This document shows, piece by piece, positions 5,523 through 9,074 of a stretch of DNA of 9,074 nt. A program made the translations under genes and the position numbers. The notes beneath the pieces are model-generated. The model was not told the origin of the DNA. It did no database searches and saw nothing but the letters and a program-made list of their open reading frames with translations. This DNA comes from Planctomycetales bacterium (GTDB taxonomy: Bacteria; Planctomycetota; Planctomycetia; Planctomycetales; Planctomycetaceae). Numbering within the stretch: position 1 is the first letter of the stretch; every line of letters starts with the position of its first letter. Where the stretch lies: assembly GCA_020050375.1 (NCBI GenBank), contig JAGVKR010000766.1:1-9074 (forward strand), in the 5' to 3' direction.

Positions 5523-6245
5523 CTACGAGGCGCGCGGCCGGTCGCGCGCCCGTTTGCCGAGATTCACGAGCTCGACAAGCAGTGAGAAACCCATCGCAAA
5601 GTAAATGTAGCCTTTGGGAATGTGGTGCCCCATCCCGTCGGCGACGAGCATCACGCCGATCAGGAGCAGAAACGCCAGTGCCAGCACCTTCATGCTCGGG
5701 TGCCGATGGATGAACTCGGAGACCGTTTTGGCCGACACGAGCATCACCAGCACGGCGATCACCATCGCGATCGCCATAATGATGAAGCTCTGCGCCATGC
5801 CGACGGCGGTGATCACCGAATCGAGCGAGAAGACGAGATCGAGAACAAGAATCTGCGCCAGCACCCAGCCCAGACTACTGGCGGGGGCGGCCGTTTTTTC
5901 GGAGGACTCCGACTCTTCGACCCGCCGAAAGATCTCGTGCGTCGACTTCGCGACGAGAAACACTCCCCCACCGAGCAGAATCAGATCCCGGCCGGAGAAC
6001 CCGTGGCCCAGCGCTGAAATGAGGGGACGGGTCAGGTGCATCATCCACGAAACGGCCGCGAGCAGAAGTAGTCGCCCCACCAGAGCAAACGTCAGCCCGA
6101 CTCGACGCGCCATCGTCTGCTGGCCGGGGGGAAGGCGTCCGGCGAGGATGGAAAGAAAGACGATGTTGTCGATGCCGAGCACGATCTCCATCGCCGTCAG
6201 CGTCAACAGGCTCAGCCACGTTTCGGATTCGAGAAAGATTTCCAA
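5523..6245 (-). CDS. TerC-family integral membrane protein (YgdQ/YoaE-like)
   Basis: A 240-residue protein with about seven membrane segments (roughly 10-30, 48-70, 87-104, 126-150, 152-172, 186-204, 212-230). It carries the two family signatures E-I-V-L-G-I-D-N (20-27) and D-L-V-F-S-L-D-S (136-143), whose acidic residues sit within membrane segments, and K-G-Y-I-Y-F-A-M-G-F-S-L-L-V-E (211-225) near the end. Some TerC relatives, such as Alx of Escherichia coli, export manganese; others are linked to tellurite tolerance or to metal loading of exported enzymes. Which applies here cannot be read from sequence. The start is TTG at 6245: an in-frame stop lies at 6291-6293 and no ATG, GTG or other TTG falls between, while the next ATG (residue 19) would cut the first membrane segment. 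A GGAG lies 12 bases upstream, rather far. Confidence 0.88.
   Translation of the reverse strand: MEIFLESETWLSLLTLTAMEIVLGIDNIVFLSILAGRLPPGQQTMARRVGLTFALVGRLLLLAAVSWMMHLTRPLISALGHGFSGRDLILLGGGVFLVAKSTHEIFRRVEESESSEKTAAPASSLGWVLAQILVLDLVFSLDSVITAVGMAQSFIIMAIAMVIAVLVMLVSAKTVSEFIHRHPSMKVLALAFLLLIGVMLVADGMGHHIPKGYIYFAMGFSLLVELVNLGKRARDRPRAS
5529..5550. repeat. GC-rich inverted repeat in the 3' end of the TerC gene
   Basis: GGCGCGCG and CGCGCGCC form perfect 8-base arms around GCCGGT, inside the last codons of the TerC gene (R-A-R-D-R-P-R-A). With the palindrome 6 bases away it makes two adjacent hairpins at the convergent junction. CGTTTG follows on the + strand. Confidence 0.4.
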
Positions 6246-6514
6246 AGTGACCGGAATCTCCAGTGAGGCAAACAGCGACCGGGAAAGCGATCAACCGCAA
6301 GAAACAAGTGACGATGAGATGATCGTCGCGAGACAGCCGCCCCGCAACCCTGTCGCGATTTCGATCTCGGCAAGCAGCGCAGGCCGATTGCATTACAGGT
6401 CCGGTCCTGGTCGCCTCTGTGGAGATCAGTTTGATCGCCGCAGACCGACGATCGGTTCGAGCGCGGCAGAAGCGCTGATCGGGGCTTTCGATCCGACGGC
6501 GCGCCGCCATCGGC
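6246..6514. other. 269-base gap upstream of the TerC gene
   Basis: No supported gene. Weak inverted repeats are GACGAT/ATCGTC (6310-6327), AGCGC/GCGCT (6460-6476) and GATCAG (6424-6429) with CTGATC (6475-6480). The region must carry the TerC promoter unless that gene is read from the nitrate genes. I do not see a clear yybP-ykoY manganese riboswitch, which sometimes precedes TerC-type genes. Confidence 0.5.
6493..6513 (-). terminator. Hairpin just after the nitrate transporter stop
   Basis: CCGA/TCGG and GGCG/CGCC pair with one mismatch (C6497 with A6509) and a 3-base loop, starting 2 bases after the transporter stop on the minus strand. No T-run follows. It may mark the end of the nitrate transcript. 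Confidence 0.35.
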
Positions 6515-7789
6515 TCACGCCTCGACGGGTTGCACGCGAGGCGAGAATCCGAGCGACCCTTCGTCGGGAACGTTGACGGGGGGCGCGGCAATCGCCTTGC
6601 CGCCGGCACCGACCCATTGGCCCGTCCATTCGCGGATCATGATCGAGAGCACGACCAAAGCGGCGATGGCCAGGAACGTTCCCGTCAGAAAACCGGTCGA
6701 AAAACTGCCGGTCCATTTGAGGCTGTAGCCCATTGTGATCGGGAGGAACCCCCCGGCCAGGGCGCCGACCTCGCCGATCAGACTGCCGGCGACGGCGGTC
6801 GTCGATTTGAACCGCAGCGGCACCAACTGGAAGACCGCGCCATTGCCCGCTCCCATTGCCGAGAAACAGACGACGAGAATCGCCACCATCATCCACGGGT
6901 TGGCGGGCAGCAGGGCGGCGGTTGCCGTCGTCGCAATGATGATCCCGCTCAGCACGAGCAGAATCCGCAAGCCCCCGATCCGGTCGGCAAGGAACCCGCC
7001 GAGCACGCGGAGCACGCTCGCCATGACGATGATCCCCGCCGAGTATTTGCCGATGTCCTCCTTGGCGATCCCATATTGATCGTGAAACAGCGTCGGCAGA
7101 AAGCTGGTCAATCCGATGTATCCGCCGAACGTGACCATATACAAGAGGTTGAACACCCACGCGTCGCGATCGACGAGGATCTTCAGGTAGTCGCTGAATT
7201 TCTTCTGTTCGAGATCGGGGGGCTCCTTCGCAAAGATCTGCATCGCAGCCATCGCCAGAAGGATCGGGACGGCCGTCAGCGCGTAGACCGATTGCCACCC
7301 GTAGGCTTTGGCCAGGGGGGGCGCAAAGAGAACCGCCAAGACGGCGCCGCTGTTTCCCGCGCCGGCGATCCCCATCGCCAGCCCTTTGTTCTGTGGAGGA
7401 AACCAACCCGAGCCAAGCGACAGGGCCACCCCGAAGCTGGCCCCCGCGACTCCCAGAATGGCCCCCAGCACGATGACTCCGCCAAAGCTGCCGGCGAGAA
7501 AATAGCCCGAGAGCAACCCGATCACAAGAATCGCCATATTGATCTGCGCGGCGTTCTTGCGACCGATGTATTGCGCCAGCACACCCAGCGGAAACCGCAT
7601 CAGTGCTCCGGCCCAGACCGGCACCGATGTCATAAACCCCTTCTGCTCGGGGGTCAGGCCGAACTCATCACTGATGTACGGCGCCAGCGCGCTGTTTAAG
7701 ACCCACACGGCAAAGCAGAAGTCGAAGTAAAGCAGGGCCGTGAATAGTGTTCCGGGGTGACCGGATTTCATGAAGTCGCGGAGATGCAT
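6515..7789 (-). CDS. MFS nitrate/nitrite transporter (NarK/NasA family)
   Basis: A 424-residue major facilitator with about 12 membrane segments. It shows both nitrate signature regions: G-W-F-P-P-Q-N-K-G-L-A-M-G followed by A-G-A-G-N-S-G-A (128-149), and G-A-G-N-G-A-V-F-Q-L-V-P (313-324). Arg65 (A-L-M-R-F-P-L-G) and Arg261 (V-L-R-V-L-G-G) fall where the substrate-binding arginines of NarK lie in segments 2 and 8. The N-terminus M-H-L-R-D-F-M-K-S-G-H is typical of assimilatory nitrate carriers, so I keep the ATG at 7789 although no ribosome binding site precedes it; an internal ATG at 7771 is no better. It lies 65 bases after a nitrate reductase gene on the same strand, which points to uptake of nitrate for assimilation. 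The C-terminal 30 residues are hydrophilic and not conserved. Confidence 0.92.
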   Translation of the reverse strand: MHLRDFMKSGHPGTLFTALLYFDFCFAVWVLNSALAPYISDEFGLTPEQKGFMTSVPVWAGALMRFPLGVLAQYIGRKNAAQINMAILVIGLLSGYFLAGSFGGVIVLGAILGVAGASFGVALSLGSGWFPPQNKGLAMGIAGAGNSGAVLAVLFAPPLAKAYGWQSVYALTAVPILLAMAAMQIFAKEPPDLEQKKFSDYLKILVDRDAWVFNLLYMVTFGGYIGLTSFLPTLFHDQYGIAKEDIGKYSAGIIVMASVLRVLGGFLADRIGGLRILLVLSGIIIATTATAALLPANPWMMVAILVVCFSAMGAGNGAVFQLVPLRFKSTTAVAGSLIGEVGALAGGFLPITMGYSLKWTGSFSTGFLTGTFLAIAALVVLSIMIREWTGQWVGAGGKAIAAPPVNVPDEGSLGFSPRVQPVEA

Positions 7790-7854
7790 GGCGGTCGGTC
7801 GCTAAGATTAGGAGTGGAAGAGATTGAGAGTTACAGAGTTGAAGAGAAATCAAA
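7790..7854 (-). other. Pyrimidine-rich spacer between reductase and transporter
   Basis: These 65 bases are strongly C/T-rich on the coding (minus) strand and less GC-rich than the genes. They contain no Shine-Dalgarno-like sequence before the transporter start. AGAGTT occurs twice on the plus strand. No gene. Confidence 0.5.
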
Positions 7855-9074
7855 TCAGGGGATGGCTTCTGCGCGGCGGACGCGGACGGCGCAGGCTTTG
7901 TACGAGGGCTGTCGCGAATAAGGATCGAACACGGCGTCAGTGAGTTGATTCACGGTGGGGTAGTGCATGGGGACGAACACCTGGCCGGGACGAACCGAGT
8001 GCGTCACGAAGGCGCGGGCCCGCACACTGCCGCGCTGCGACTCGACCATCACGTAATCGTTCTGTCGCACTCCCAACCCGCGCGCATCGGCGGGACTGAT
8101 TTCGACGTACACCCCTTGAGGCGCGAGTTTCCGGAGAACGGGCGACTTCGCCGTCCGCGTTTCGGTGTGCCACTGCGCGGCGCTCCCGCGACCGGTGAGC
8201 AAGAGCAGCGGGTAAGCTCGGGTCGGGGGCTCGGGCATGGGGCGCGAGGCCTCGAACAGGAATTTTGCGCGTCCATCGGCATGATGGAATCGACCGTCTT
8301 CGAACAGCCGCCGTTCGTTGTCGTCCGGTGGATTGGCTTCGGGAAACGGCCATTGCAGGCCGCCGCGCTCGTCGAGCATATGATAGTCGCGGATGCCGGT
8401 GATGTCGCAGGGACGTCCGGCCGAAAGGCGTTTCAGGATCTGAAAGACAGCCTCGGGCGATTCCCATTCTTGGACGAGGCCGCCGCAGCCCCAGGCGTCA
8501 GCAATCAGCTTGAAGATCGAGAAATCGGACAGCGCTTGCCCCGGGGCGCGAGCCACTTTTTTGACGAGGCCGAATCGCCGCTCGGAGTTGATGAAGGTGC
8601 CTTCTTTTTCACCCCAGCCGGCCGCCGGCAGAAAGAGATCGCCGATGCGGGCGGTTTCGGTCGTGTGATACATGTCCTGCACGACGAGAAAATCGAGTCG
8701 GTCGAGAATGTCGAGCAACTGCCCCTGATTGATCCAGGAATGGGCGGGGTTCGTGGCGATGATCCACAAGCCTTTGATTTTCCCCTTGAGAATCCCCGAG
8801 ACGATCTCGGGATAAGCCCAACTGTTTCGATCGGGAATCCTTTCGATCGGCAACCCCAGCAGACGCGCCACGTCGTTGCGATCTTCGGCTTTCTCGAAAT
8901 CGCGGCCGCCGAAGAGATTGGTCGTGTTGCTGAACAGCCGCGAGCCCATCGCGTTGCACTGCCCGGTGATCGAGTTGGCGCCGGTGCCGGGGCGGCCGAT
9001 GTTGCCCGTCATCAGGGCGAGGTTGATCAGGCCCTGCGCGGTGCGAACCCCCTGATGGCTCTGGTTGACCCCCA
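7855..9074 (-). CDS. Molybdopterin oxidoreductase, probable assimilatory nitrate reductase, C-terminal part (5' end outside window)
   Basis: About 405 residues are visible and the frame is open to the right edge. The 4Fe-4S cluster motif and molybdenum ligand lie outside. Visible motifs are G-V-N-Q-S-H-Q-G at the edge, then [14 protein letters not shown] and G-Q-C-N-A-M-G-S-R (8938-8964), a typical pterin-binding region of the NasA/NarB/FdhF group. Counting from the Met at 9012, [16 protein letters not shown] (125-140) is the second family block. Residues 266-380 form the dinucleotide-binding beta-barrel domain: [17 protein letters not shown] and [11 protein letters not shown]. The protein ends soon after, so it lacks the extra 2Fe-2S BFD-like domain of some NasA proteins and is more NarB-like in size. 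The adjacent nitrate transporter makes nitrate the likely substrate; formate dehydrogenase is the main alternative. Confidence 0.85.
   Translation of the reverse strand, partial: GVNQSHQGVRTAQGLINLALMTGNIGRPGTGANSITGQCNAMGSRLFSNTTNLFGGRDFEKAEDRNDVARLLGLPIERIPDRNSWAYPEIVSGILKGKIKGLWIIATNPAHSWINQGQLLDILDRLDFLVVQDMYHTTETARIGDLFLPAAGWGEKEGTFINSERRFGLVKKVARAPGQALSDFSIFKLIADAWGCGGLVQEWESPEAVFQILKRLSAGRPCDITGIRDYHMLDERGGLQWPFPEANPPDDNERRLFEDGRFHHADGRAKFLFEASRPMPEPPTRAYPLLLLTGRGSAAQWHTETRTAKSPVLRKLAPQGVYVEISPADARGLGVRQNDYVMVESQRGSVRARAFVTHSVRPGQVFVPMHYPTVNQLTDAVFDPYSRQPSYKACAVRVRRAEAIP

Noticed and set aside
6246..6514. yybP-ykoY manganese riboswitch before the TerC gene
   Set aside because: I looked for it because of the gene family but could not identify its conserved loops by eye.
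5614..6576. 320-codon open frame on the + strand opposite the TerC gene
   Set aside because: Its translation is Arg/Ser/Thr-rich and low in family-like pattern, while the minus strand holds a clear TerC protein. It is a GC-driven shadow.
6530..7699. 389-codon open frame on the + strand opposite the transporter
   Set aside because: The translation is rich in Arg, Asp, His and Gln, typical of antisense GC-rich DNA, and the transporter is well supported on the minus strand.
1..9074. CRISPR array, tRNA or rRNA genes, insertion sequences
   Set aside because: No regularly spaced direct repeats, no cloverleaf or rRNA-like sequence and no transposase frames were seen.

Overview
The window is a GC-rich bacterial chromosomal segment of dense, mostly co-oriented genes. 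Several traits suggest a planctomycete or a close relative: Tat- and Sec-exported beta-propeller/ConA-like proteins, short GC-rich palindromes of a type I recall as common between planctomycete genes, and weak ribosome binding sites on some genes. This placement is inferred from style and memory, not from a marker gene.

Region 1 (1-4072, + strand) is a tightly packed chromate-stress operon. It runs from the 3' end of a ChrA chromate transporter, through a ChrB encoded as two genes (N-terminal PaaX-like part, then C-terminal ChrB part, joined by an ATGA overlap), to an exported fusion of a ConA-like/DUF1080 domain with a seven-bladed beta-propeller (second ATGA overlap). An exported protein with two PepSY-like domains follows, then a Tat-exported Fe/Mn superoxide dismutase-like protein. 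SOD genes (chrC) occur in known chr operons such as TnOtChr. The split ChrB, the two exported proteins of unknown role and the unusual SOD active site make this the most interesting part of the window.

Region 2 (4073-5522) starts with a 327-base gap rich in inverted repeats. It continues with a zinc-independent MDR-family oxidoreductase (+) and ends in a perfect palindrome between convergent genes.

Region 3 (5523-9074, - strand) holds a nitrate assimilation pair: a molybdopterin nitrate reductase cut by the window edge, followed by an MFS nitrate/nitrite transporter. After a 269-base gap comes a TerC-family membrane protein with a TTG start.

Working model: ChrA exports chromate. The two ChrB parts sense or process chromate. 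The exported proteins and the SOD probably deal with chromium or radical damage outside the cytoplasm; this last step is inference. The nitrate genes form a separate nutrient module, and the TerC protein may export manganese.
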